Part shown: piece by piece, positions 1 to 6,176 of the stretch
Numbering within the stretch: position 1 is the stretch's first letter
How the letters are laid out: every line of letters starts with the position of its first letter
NCBI GenBank assembly: GCA_947643685.1
Contig: CANRXD010000109.1
Span: 1 to 6,176, forward strand
Source: an uncultured Clostridium sp.
GTDB taxonomy: Bacteria; Bacillota; Clostridia; Lachnospirales; Lachnospiraceae
DNA length: 6,176 nt
Direction: 5' to 3'
Position numbers and translations under genes: made by a program
Notes under the pieces: generated by a model
The model's database searches: none
What the model was told of the DNA's origin: nothing
What the model saw: only the letters and a program-made list of their open reading frames with translations

Positions 1-2426
1 CGCCTGTATATCTCGTCCTCCGGATCCAGAAAAAGAACGTCGAAGGTGGCGCATACCGGTTTCCCAAACTGCTCTCCGAGACTCACGATTTTCCGATTGA
101 TGTTCTTTAAGTCCTCCACGGAATTTACCGTGCTCTTTTCATCCCTCAGCATGAACATGTCGTTTCCCAGAGGCTGGATTTCCAGATAATCATAAAACCT
201 TACCAGTCTCTGAAGCTCCGCGTCGGTTCCTCCTCTTAAAATGGCCTGATAAAGCTCTCCAGCCTCACAGGCGGAGCCGATAATCAGCCCCTCCCGGTAC
301 TGGCTTAAGAGACTTTTTGGAATTCTTGGACGTCTCTGGAAAAACCGCACATGGGACCAAGACACCAAACGGTACAGGTTGACCCGGCCCAGATCATTTT
401 TAGCCAGAATAATCACATGGTGAGTAGGCATCTTCATGATGGCAGCGTCATCCACCTTATTAAAGACGTTTAAGTCATCCAGGGCCTTCATGTCATACCG
501 GGTTTTTAACATCTCCACAAACTTTAAAAAGATTCCGGCCGTAGCTTCCGCGTCGTCCACAGCCCGGTGATGGTTCTCCAGGGATACTCCCAGAGCCTTT
601 GCCACCGTGTCCAGCTTATAGCGGTTTAAGTTTGGAAGAAGAACCCTGGCAAGGGTCACCGTATCCATGACCGTGGGGTGAAAGGCATACCCTAACACCG
701 ATGCATTATGGCTTATGAAGCTCACATCGAAGGAGGCATTATGGGCCACCAGAACGGCATCCCCGGAAAATTCCAGGAATTTCGGCAGAATCACCTCAAT
801 ACCTGGCGCATCCATGACCATGGCGTCGTTAATTCCTGTCAGTCTCTCAATTTCAAAGGGGATGGGAACCTCAGGGTTCACAAATTCGTCCATCCGGTCC
901 ACGATCCGGCCGTCCGTCACCTTGACAGCGCCGATTTCAATGATTTTATTTTTGGTGGGGGAAAATCCCGTAGTCTCAATATCAAAGACCACAAAGGTTC
1001 CGTCCAGGCTCTGATTTCCGGAGTTTTCAACGATTTCTTTCATATCGTCCACCAGATACCCCTCCACGCCGTAAATCACCTTAAAGGTATCTTCTTTCTC
1101 CAGAGCGTGGTTCGCGTCGGGGAAGGCCTGTACGCAGCCATGGTCCGTGACGGCAAGGGCGGGCATCCCCCATTTTTTCGCCCGTTTAATGATGTCCTTC
1201 ACCTCGGAAACGCCGTCCATATCGCTCATTTTGGTATGGCAGTGAAGCTCCACCCGCTTCACCGGAGCATTGTCCTCCCGCCTGGAGGTGAAATCCTCAC
1301 ACCTTTTGATTCCCGCAATGGATCCGATGGTCAGCTCACCGTCAAAGCGGTCAATGGTGGTAATTCCCTTTATGCGGATGAAGCTTCCCTCTTTCACGGC
1401 CCCGTCTGCATCGGCTTCCTGATCTTCTCTTAAAAACATTTTGACAGTGATGCTGTCGGTAAAATCCGTCAGATCAAAAATCAAAAGTTTCTTTCCGCTC
1501 TTTAATTCTCTCTTTTCCACACGAAGAATCTTTCCGCGAAGAATCACCTCGCCAATCTCCCCGGCAATTTCATGGATTTCCGTGGTTTCCCCGTCAAAAT
1601 CGCGGCCAAACAGTACATCCGGATTTTCCGACTTCCGATAAGGCATTCTGCCGCCCTCCCGGCCGCCGCCATGAAAGCCAAAGTTCCCGCTCTTTGGCGC
1701 TTTGCCGAAAGCATTTCCCCTGTCTCCAAAAGTTTTTTTGGAAAATTCCTGTTTTTTTTCCTTTGAGGGACCAGCGGGAGCCTCACGATTCGCCTGGCCC
1801 GGAGGGGTCACCCATGCCTCCGTTTCCTGCTGCATAGCCGCAGCAGCCGGAATGGGCTTTCCTTTCAGGTCCGGCGCCACTTTGGGCATTTCCATGACCT
1901 CCATTTCATATTCTTCCTTCTTTTTCTCGAAAAAATCAAATTTTACTTCTGCCGGAAGGCCGCACCGTTCCGCAAAAATCTTTTCCAGGACACGGACCAC
2001 CTCCCTGGAGCGCTCCCTGTAAATCATATTATCTTCAATGGTCATGACCATGGTATCCTCAGCCGTGAATTCCGCTTTGGCTTTTCTGAGGATATTACAC
2101 TCAATCATGCCGAATTGTTTAAATTCCATGAGAATACTGTCCTTATAGACCTCGTACAGCTTTTGAGGCGTATACTGGGCCGAAAGGCGGTATTTTTCCT
2201 GGATTTTTACACGGATGGAACGGCCGGGAAACAGCTGTTTGGCGATGCCTTCCTCCATGCTGTAAATATTTTTTTTATGTATCAGCCTGGGGCTTACAAT
2301 ATAAATACGAAGAGAGCTTCTGTCCTTTGGCATGGCAACCTTTTCCACCATGACAAGCTTCAGAAGCTCCTTAAGCTCCTCACCGATATGTAAGCCCGGA
2401 AATACATCCAGAAACGGTTTTTCCAT
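1..2426 (-). CDS. polC: DNA polymerase III PolC-type alpha subunit, N-terminal ~808 codons (3' end outside window)
   Basis: Replicative DNA polymerase of low-GC Gram-positives. The minus frame is open from an ATG at 2426-2424 to the window edge, so about 808 of the usual 1,400-1,500 residues are present and the catalytic palm is missing. Seen in order: N-terminal domain (residues 1-~170); a Lys/Gly/Pro-rich low-complexity linker (~175-267); an OB-fold (~285-390, starting after NPDVLFGRDFDG at 268); the first part of the PHP domain (HCHTKMSDMDG, His395/His397; TDH 427-429); an inserted DEDDh 3'-5' proofreading exonuclease (DIETTG with Asp482/Glu484; HNASFD ending Asp567; HHRAVDD with His620/Asp625); then the PHP domain resumes (HHVIILAKND, GSACEAGELY). 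The start lies one base after the ispG stop (TAAGATG), with AGGGA at 2435-2431 as ribosome site, implying translational coupling. Oddity: the last PHP metal motif reads DVL where family members have DVH or NVH. Confidence 0.96.
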   Translation of the reverse strand, partial: MEKPFLDVFPGLHIGEELKELLKLVMVEKVAMPKDRSSLRIYIVSPRLIHKKNIYSMEEGIAKQLFPGRSIRVKIQEKYRLSAQYTPQKLYEVYKDSILMEFKQFGMIECNILRKAKAEFTAEDTMVMTIEDNMIYRERSREVVRVLEKIFAERCGLPAEVKFDFFEKKKEEYEMEVMEMPKVAPDLKGKPIPAAAAMQQETEAWVTPPGQANREAPAGPSKEKKQEFSKKTFGDRGNAFGKAPKSGNFGFHGGGREGGRMPYRKSENPDVLFGRDFDGETTEIHEIAGEIGEVILRGKILRVEKRELKSGKKLLIFDLTDFTDSITVKMFLREDQEADADGAVKEGSFIRIKGITTIDRFDGELTIGSIAGIKRCEDFTSRREDNAPVKRVELHCHTKMSDMDGVSEVKDIIKRAKKWGMPALAVTDHGCVQAFPDANHALEKEDTFKVIYGVEGYLVDDMKEIVENSGNQSLDGTFVVFDIETTGFSPTKNKIIEIGAVKVTDGRIVDRMDEFVNPEVPIPFEIERLTGINDAMVMDAPGIEVILPKFLEFSGDAVLVAHNASFDVSFISHNASVLGYAFHPTVMDTVTLARVLLPNLNRYKLDTVAKALGVSLENHHRAVDDAEATAGIFLKFVEMLKTRYDMKALDDLNVFNKVDDAAIMKMPTHHVIILAKNDLGRVNLYRLVSWSHVRFFQRRPRIPKSLLSQYREGLIIGSACEAGELYQAILRGGTDAELQRLVRFYDYLEIQPLGNDMFMLRDEKSTVNSVEDLKNINRKIVSLGEQFGKPVCATFDVLFLDPEDEIYR

Positions 2427-2427
2427 C

Positions 2428-3492
2428 TTATCCCTGTTCTTTCTGCATGGCAAGCAGCTCTGCTCTGAGAGCCTCCAGTAATTCTCCCTCCGGTACCTTC
2501 TTAAGAACCTGACCTTTTTTGATAAGAAGGCCCTCGCCGATTCCTCCGGCAATTCCGATGTCTGCCTCCCTGGCCTCTCCCGGGCCGTTTACCACACAGC
2601 CCATAACGGCTACTTTTACATCCATGTCGATGTCAGCCACTATTGTTTCCACCTGGTTTGCCAGACCGATAAGGTCAATCTGCGTCCGTCCGCAGGTGGG
2701 ACACGACACCACCTCAACGCCTCCTGTCCTTAAATTTAAGGCCTTTAAAATCAGTTTCGCGCTCTTTATCTCCTCAAGCGGGTCTCCCGTCAGGGAAACC
2801 CGGATGGTATCACCGATTCCTTCGTATAAAATAATCCCAAGACCCACGGATGACTTGATGTTTCCCGACAAAAGGGTTCCGGCTTCGGTAATTCCCACAT
2901 GAAGCGGATATCGGCATTCCTTTGCCAGAAGTTCATGGGCTTTCACACACATGAGCACATCGGAGGATTTGATGCTGACAACCAGGTTATCGTACCCCAT
3001 CTCCTCAATAACGGCCACCTGTTTTCTTGCACTCTCCACAATGGCCTCAGCCGTCACGCCGCCGTATTTTTCCACCAGCTCCTTTTCCAGGGAACCGCTG
3101 TTGACGCCCACACGGATGGGGATGCCATATTTCTTCGCAGTGTCCACCACTGCCTGCACCCGCTCTCTGGAGCCGATATTTCCGGGATTTATGCGGATTT
3201 TATCGGCACCGCTCTCCATGGCGGCAATAGCCAGACGATAATCAAAGTGAATATCGGCCACCAGCGGAATATGAATCTGTTTTTTTATCTGACGGATAGC
3301 CGCCGCCGCTTCCATGGTGGGAACTGCCACACGGATAATATCGCATCCGGCTGCCTCCAATTTTAAAATCTGCTCCACAGTGGCCTTTACATCCTCGGTT
3401 TTTGTGTTGCACATGGACTGAATAAGAACCGAATTCCCGCCGCCGATTTTTTTATCCCCGATCTGGATTACCTTTGTATTTTCCCTGTAAAT
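2428..3492 (-). CDS. ispG: 4-hydroxy-3-methylbut-2-en-1-yl diphosphate synthase IspG (GcpE), with a probable ATT start codon
   Basis: MEP-pathway enzyme that reductively converts 2-C-methyl-D-erythritol 2,4-cyclodiphosphate to HMBPP; cytosolic, [4Fe-4S]-dependent. From the proposed start the protein is 354 residues, typical of the short bacterial form. The N-terminal TIM-barrel half contains GGGN (17-20), QSMCNTKTEDV (25-35) and KIRINPGNIG. The C-terminal half carries the cluster ligands: CPTCGR (Cys264, Cys267) and GCVVNGPGE (Cys299, Glu306), equivalent to Cys270/273/305 and Glu312 of the E. coli enzyme. Start choice: the first ATG in frame is at 3414-3412 (codon 27) and would delete the first barrel strand. 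Upstream, the frame still encodes the conserved N-terminus IYRENTKVIQIGDKKIGGGN back to ATT at 3492-3490. This ATT sits 6 nt after AAGAGGAGG (3507-3499). No ATG, GTG, TTG or CTG occurs in frame between the upstream stop (3531-3529) and codon 27. The 3' end abuts polC with a 1-nt gap. Identity is secure; the start codon is inferred. Confidence 0.94.
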   Translation of the reverse strand: MYRENTKVIQIGDKKIGGGNSVLIQSMCNTKTEDVKATVEQILKLEAAGCDIIRVAVPTMEAAAAIRQIKKQIHIPLVADIHFDYRLAIAAMESGADKIRINPGNIGSRERVQAVVDTAKKYGIPIRVGVNSGSLEKELVEKYGGVTAEAIVESARKQVAVIEEMGYDNLVVSIKSSDVLMCVKAHELLAKECRYPLHVGITEAGTLLSGNIKSSVGLGIILYEGIGDTIRVSLTGDPLEEIKSAKLILKALNLRTGGVEVVSCPTCGRTQIDLIGLANQVETIVADIDMDVKVAVMGCVVNGPGEAREADIGIAGGIGEGLLIKKGQVLKKVPEGELLEALRAELLAMQKEQG

Positions 3493-3498
3493 ATAAAA

Positions 3499-3507
3499 CC
3501 TCCTCTT
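3499..3507 (-). promoter_or_regulatory. Strong Shine-Dalgarno of ispG that fixes a non-canonical start
   Basis: The minus strand reads AAGAGGAGG here, close to a perfect match to the anti-Shine-Dalgarno. Six bases (TTTTAT) separate it from ATT at 3492-3490, which is ideal spacing. The next ATG in frame is about 85 nt downstream and has no comparable site, so this element argues for initiation at the ATT. Confidence 0.8.
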
Positions 3508-3520
3508 AACTATTGAACAT
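3506..3520 (-). other. Possible four-codon leader ORF (MFNS) ahead of ispG
   Basis: ATG at 3520-3518 is followed by three codons and TAA at 3508-3506. A short purine run, GAGGG (3529-3525), precedes the ATG by 4 nt. The stop overlaps the first bases of the ispG Shine-Dalgarno, so a ribosome ending here would be placed on the ispG initiation site. Very short frames arise easily by chance, and nothing beyond position supports translation. Confidence 0.2.
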
Positions 3521-3534
3521 GTATCCCTCTATAC

Positions 3535-3601
3535 TCCGTTTCGGTTCGTCCCAGATAAACGCCGCTGGCGCTTAGGATTGGCTGGGCCGATTTTGAACGG
3601 A
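3535..3601 (-). ncRNA. Structured leader / extended imperfect palindrome between rseP and ispG
   Basis: Read on the minus strand, four pairs of complementary segments nest collinearly. TCCGTT (3601-3596) pairs with AACGGA (3540-3535). TCGG (3590-3587) pairs with CCGA (3544-3541). CCCAG (3586-3582) pairs with CTGGG (3554-3550). TAAGCGCC (3574-3567) pairs with GGCGTTTA (3563-3556), with one G-U, closing the loop AGC. Unpaired: CAAAA (3595-3591) and CCAATCC (3581-3575) on the 5' side; T (3555) and ACGAA (3549-3545) on the 3' side. That is about 23 pairs in 67 nt. No run of U follows, so it does not look like an intrinsic terminator. I do not recognise it as a known riboswitch class. It could be a cis-acting leader of ispG, an mRNA processing or stability element, or a copy of a dispersed intergenic palindromic repeat. 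The pairing is seen directly; the role is unknown. Confidence 0.55.
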
Positions 3602-3607
3602 TTCTTG

Positions 3608-4699
3608 TTAAAACAGGAATCTCAAATCATTAAAAAGCACAAAAACCATAAAAGTCATAAGAAGAACCATTCCCGCCATGGTCACTGCTCCTTCAATCCT
3701 CTGATCCACTGGTTTTCTCGTCAGAAACTCCCAGAGAAGAAACACCAGGCGGCCTCCGTCCAGAGCCGGGAAAGGAAGCAGATTCATTACGCCCAGGTTT
3801 GCCGAAAACAGCACCATCAGATTCAAAAGATTCATAATAACCGTAACGGCTCCATACTGGCTTACCTCTTCCACTGTATCGTCGATCATGCTGACGATGC
3901 GGATGGGCCCGGCAATATCATCGGCCCCCACGCGGCCCCGGAAAAGTTCCTTTAAGCTGTCAATCACCGAAAGAATCCCATAGCGCACTTCAGCGGCTCC
4001 ATATTTTATAATCTCCGCCAGGGAGCCCCCCGGCGAACGGTAACCGGAGAAACCGATTCCGATCAGATACCTGCCCCCCTGGCTTGTGAACCGGTCTGAA
4101 TCCAGAAAAGTCTCATACTTTTTCCAGGAATCTGTGGCCGCATCGTACCGCTTATACTGAAGAGCAACATCCTGCTTTCCATGGACAACCATATAAAGGA
4201 TCATATCCCTGGAGATGACCACCCGGCGGTTCCCGATTTTTGTAATCACATCTCCCGGCTTAAGACCGGCAGCTTCCGCCGCCTGGCCTTCGGCAACACT
4301 CTTTACCACCGGCGGATCATAACCGGCCCAGGCCACAATCACAGCCGCAAACACAAAAGCCAGAATAAAATTAAATACAGGCCCTGCCGCAATGACCGAC
4401 ATTCTGGATAAGGGCGATTTTGAATAAAAAGTTCTGGAAGGTTCCAAAGCCCCCTGGGCTCCCTCCTCTTCCTCGTCGAATTCCCCCATCATGGCACAGG
4501 AGCCCCCCAGAGGGAACAATTTTATGGAATATCTGGTATTGCTTTTTTTACTTACATGGGAAAACAGCCTCGGGCCAAACCCCAGAGAAAATTCCACCAC
4601 CGCGATTCCATTTAATCTGGCCAGAAGAAAATGGCCGAATTCATGGAACAGTACAATTATGCTAAGTACAAGAAGTGCCAGTATCACTTCCTCATCCAC
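3608..4699 (-). CDS. rseP: Site-2 intramembrane zinc metalloprotease, RseP/RasP family, with one PDZ domain
   Basis: Membrane-embedded zinc protease of the M50 family. Relatives cleave anti-sigma factors and remnant signal peptides within the membrane; the substrate here is unknown. Length 363 residues is normal. The zinc motif HEFGH (residues 19-23) lies in the first membrane segment (~5-26). Next come FPLGG (62-66), an acidic stretch EFDEEEE (73-79), a second membrane segment starting at the family motif AGPVFN (105-110), one PDZ domain (~130-215, with GLKPGD 145-150), the conserved GPIRI stretch, a third membrane segment ending at NLLPFPALDGG (third zinc ligand Asp314), and a final segment (~337-357). 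The GTG at 4699 overlaps the dxr stop by 8 nt but has a weak ribosome site. GTG at 4687 (4 residues shorter) lies 8 nt after AGGTGG (4701-4696) and may be the true start. The gene has the usual dxr-rseP adjacency. Confidence 0.95.
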   Translation of the reverse strand: MDEEVILALLVLSIIVLFHEFGHFLLARLNGIAVVEFSLGFGPRLFSHVSKKSNTRYSIKLFPLGGSCAMMGEFDEEEEGAQGALEPSRTFYSKSPLSRMSVIAAGPVFNFILAFVFAAVIVAWAGYDPPVVKSVAEGQAAEAAGLKPGDVITKIGNRRVVISRDMILYMVVHGKQDVALQYKRYDAATDSWKKYETFLDSDRFTSQGGRYLIGIGFSGYRSPGGSLAEIIKYGAAEVRYGILSVIDSLKELFRGRVGADDIAGPIRIVSMIDDTVEEVSQYGAVTVIMNLLNLMVLFSANLGVMNLLPFPALDGGRLVFLLWEFLTRKPVDQRIEGAVTMAGMVLLMTFMVFVLFNDLRFLF

Positions 4700-5870
4700 C
4701 TGCTTTCTTTTTGGCCGCCGGGCTGTTCCCCCAGCCGCTCTTTATAAATTCATAGGTCTCCTGCTCCGCGGAAAGTACCTCATCCAAAGACGGATGTTCC
4801 TTCTTTTTATGATGTCCCAGTGCCGCCTCAATGATATCTGTAATTTCCAGGTAAGAAATCTCCCTGTTTAAAAATCTGGCAACAGCCATCTCATTGGCCG
4901 CGTTAAACACCACCGGCAGGGAACCTCCGGCTCTCCCCGCCTCATAAGCCAGGGAAAGGCCGCGGAAATTCTGAAAATCCGGCTCTTCAAAGGTAATTTC
5001 CTTTAGTTTCCAGAAATCCAGACGTTCTCCCCCCATGGGTCTTCGCTCCGGATAGTATAAGGCATACTGGATAGGCAGCTTCATATCGGGCGTTCCAAGC
5101 TGGGCCATAACGGCTCCGTCTGTAAACTGTACCATGGAATGGATGACGCTCTTTGGCTGAACCACCACCTTCACATCATCCATGGACACATGAAACAGCC
5201 ATTTGGCCTCCATGACCTCCAGTCCTTTGTTGACCATGGTGGAGCTGTCAATAGTAATTTTCTTTCCCATGGACCAATTGGGGTGCTTTAAGGCATCCTC
5301 CAGAGTCACATTCCTCATCTGTTCCCTGGTCCATCCGCGAAAGGGGCCGCCGGATGCAGTCAGAAGAATCTTTTCAATTTTATTCCCCGTCTCGCCGTTT
5401 AAGCACTGAAAGATAGCGCTATGCTCGCTGTCCACAGGAAGTATGCGCACATTTTTTTCCTTAACAAGCGGCAGAATCAGATGACCTGCAGTCACCAGTG
5501 TTTCCTTATTGGCCAGGGCAATGTCTTTTCCTGCCTCAATGGCCGCCATGGTTGGGCGGATTCCGATCATGCCGACCACTGCGGTTACTAAGATCTCATA
5601 TTCTTCCATCACGGCTATTTCCAGAAGTCCTTCCATGCCGCTTACGATTTTCGTATTGGTATCCCTCACAAGAAGGGAAAGCTCTTTTGCCTTTTTTTCG
5701 TCCCACACGCCGCAGATTTCAGGAGAAAATTCCCGGATCTGCTTTTCCAGAAGGCCGATATTGGATCCCGCCGCGATGGCCGCCACCTTAATATCTCCAT
5801 TGGTCCGCACCACCTCCAGAGTCTGGGTTCCGATGGAACCTGTGGATCCTAACACTGCAATCCTTTTCAT
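4692..5870 (-). CDS. dxr: 1-deoxy-D-xylulose 5-phosphate reductoisomerase (DXR)
   Basis: Cytosolic NADPH- and divalent-metal-dependent enzyme that rearranges and reduces DXP to 2-C-methyl-D-erythritol 4-phosphate, the committed MEP step and the target of fosmidomycin. The 392 residues match the family. Seen: NADPH-binding GSTGSIG at 8-14; ANKE at 120-123; metal-ligand motif PVDSEH with Asp147 and Glu149; SGGPF at 173-177; flexible substrate-closing loop HPNWSMG at 196-202; STMVNKGLE at 210-218 with Asn214, Lys215 and metal ligand Glu218; QPKSVIHSMV at 238-247. All catalytic residues expected for an active enzyme are present. The ATG at 5870 puts the Rossmann motif directly at the N-terminus as in homologues. 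AAAGGTG lies about 8 nt upstream, and the gap to cdsA is 19 nt. The C-terminal tail is Lys/Ala/Gly-rich and overlaps rseP by 8 nt if the first rseP GTG is used. Confidence 0.97.
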   Translation of the reverse strand: MKRIAVLGSTGSIGTQTLEVVRTNGDIKVAAIAAGSNIGLLEKQIREFSPEICGVWDEKKAKELSLLVRDTNTKIVSGMEGLLEIAVMEEYEILVTAVVGMIGIRPTMAAIEAGKDIALANKETLVTAGHLILPLVKEKNVRILPVDSEHSAIFQCLNGETGNKIEKILLTASGGPFRGWTREQMRNVTLEDALKHPNWSMGKKITIDSSTMVNKGLEVMEAKWLFHVSMDDVKVVVQPKSVIHSMVQFTDGAVMAQLGTPDMKLPIQYALYYPERRPMGGERLDFWKLKEITFEEPDFQNFRGLSLAYEAGRAGGSLPVVFNAANEMAVARFLNREISYLEITDIIEAALGHHKKKEHPSLDEVLSAEQETYEFIKSGWGNSPAAKKKAGG

Positions 5871-5881
5871 ATGTCATACAC

Positions 5882-5899
5882 CTTTCGCTTTATCGAAAG
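5882..5899 (-). promoter_or_regulatory. Small hairpin spanning the cdsA stop and the dxr ribosome-binding site
   Basis: The minus strand reads CTTTCG, a six-base loop ATAAAG, then CGAAAG: a perfect 6-bp stem. The loop contains the cdsA stop TAA (5892-5890), and the 3' arm includes the first part of the dxr ribosome site AAAGG (5885-5881). A ribosome finishing cdsA would melt the stem and expose the site, a plausible translational-coupling device. No U-run follows, so it is not a terminator. The stem is short and the function is inferred. Confidence 0.35.
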
Positions 5900-6176
5900 C
5901 CCAGGAACATTACCGCAAAGTAAATGGCCGGGGCCGTAAAAATCATACTGTCGAACCGGTCCAGAATCCCTCCGTGCCCGGGAATCAGACGGCCGTAGTC
6001 TTTCACTCCGTGGTTTCTTTTTATGGCGGAAGCAGCCAGATCTCCGACCTGAGAAATCACAGCGGCAATGGCACAGGCAACTGCACTTATGATGCCAGGC
6101 TGTATCACATCCACCATACTCTGTTCAAAATATGCGCCATATAAAAAGCCCAGAACGGCTGCCCCCAAAACACCCC
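5890..6176 (-). CDS. cdsA: Phosphatidate cytidylyltransferase (CDP-diacylglycerol synthase), C-terminal ~95 residues; 5' end outside window
   Basis: Integral membrane enzyme that makes CDP-diacylglycerol from phosphatidic acid and CTP, the branch point for bacterial phospholipids. Only the C-terminus is in the window, and the frame stays open to the window edge. It contains the full CDP-diacylglycerol synthase family signature: SAIKR, four residues later [12 protein letters not shown], then LDRFD, with the conserved Lys/Asp/His and the final Asp pair. Hydrophobic stretches flank it: a Gly/Ala-rich segment before (around [14 protein letters not shown]) and a terminal membrane segment after ([15 protein letters not shown]). 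It ends with TAA at 5892-5890, 19 nt before dxr. The TTG at 6168 is an internal Leu codon, not a start. The cdsA-dxr adjacency is typical of Firmicutes. Confidence 0.95.
   Translation of the reverse strand, partial: GVLGAAVLGFLYGAYFEQSMVDVIQPGIISAVACAIAAVISQVGDLAASAIKRNHGVKDYGRLIPGHGGILDRFDSMIFTAPAIYFAVMFLGFR

Noticed and set aside
708..1433. 241-codon open frame on the plus strand
   Set aside because: It lies wholly antisense to the PolC OB, PHP and exonuclease domains, has no family resemblance, and reflects codon bias of the real gene.
1..2426. Frameshift or truncation in polC
   Set aside because: Codon-by-codon reading of the minus strand stays open from the start to the window edge with domains in the normal order; it is simply cut by the window boundary.
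3412..3414. First in-frame ATG of ispG as the translation start
   Set aside because: It would remove 26 conserved residues forming the first barrel strand, and it lacks a ribosome site like the one upstream of the ATT.
3528..3533. TATAGA as a -10 box for an ispG promoter
   Set aside because: No TTGACA-like hexamer lies 16-18 nt upstream (the sequence there is ATCTGG/TATCTG) and there is no extended -10 TG, so a promoter cannot be supported.
3535..3601. Intrinsic transcription terminator after rseP
   Set aside because: The structure is followed by GTATAGAGGG on the transcript, not a U-run, and its stem is interrupted by large bulges.
5509..6144. 211-codon open frame on the plus strand
   Set aside because: It runs antisense across both dxr and cdsA, including the cdsA-dxr junction; the minus-strand proteins carry complete family motifs.
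1..6176. Mobile element, CRISPR array, tRNA or rRNA, or defence system
   Set aside because: Every stretch above about 20 nt outside 3493-3607 is accounted for by conserved housekeeping genes. I saw no direct-repeat array, transposase motif or RNA gene.

Overview
All genes in this window lie on the minus strand, so the transcript runs from high to low coordinates. The order is cdsA (3' end only) - dxr - rseP - ispG - polC (5' portion only). This is the conserved clostridial arrangement that couples the MEP isoprenoid pathway to phospholipid synthesis, a site-2 protease and the Gram-positive replicative polymerase. PolC itself points to Firmicutes. The gene order, the protein sequence style (for example the PolC motif HCHTKMSDMDG and the IspG N-terminus YRENTK) and a GC content near 50% suggest a member of Lachnospiraceae (Clostridium cluster XIVa). 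This assignment comes from recognition, not from a database search.

Layout: 5890-6176 is the C-terminus of CdsA (CDP-diacylglycerol synthase). 4692-5870 is dxr (first committed MEP step). 4692-4699 is a short overlap into rseP, which runs down to 3608. 3493-3607 is the only real intergenic gap. 2428-3492 is ispG (late MEP step, Fe-S enzyme). 1-2426 is the first ~808 codons of polC. Genes overlap or are separated by 1-19 nt everywhere except in front of ispG. No terminator or convincing promoter is visible, so one polycistronic transcript is the simplest reading.

The part worth a second look is the 115-nt rseP-ispG gap. It holds an extended imperfect palindrome (3535-3601) whose transcript can fold into four collinear helices with about 23 base pairs. 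It is followed by a tiny four-codon reading frame, a near-consensus Shine-Dalgarno, and then an ispG frame that has no ATG, GTG or TTG at the expected start. The codon where homologues are expected to have Met is ATT. A structured leader together with a non-canonical start codon makes ispG the candidate point of independent post-transcriptional control in this operon. The palindrome could instead be a dispersed intergenic repeat, and the ATT could be a base error. Smaller points are a hairpin covering the cdsA stop and the dxr ribosome site, an ambiguous rseP start, and a Leu in PolC where the PHP domain normally has a metal-binding His.
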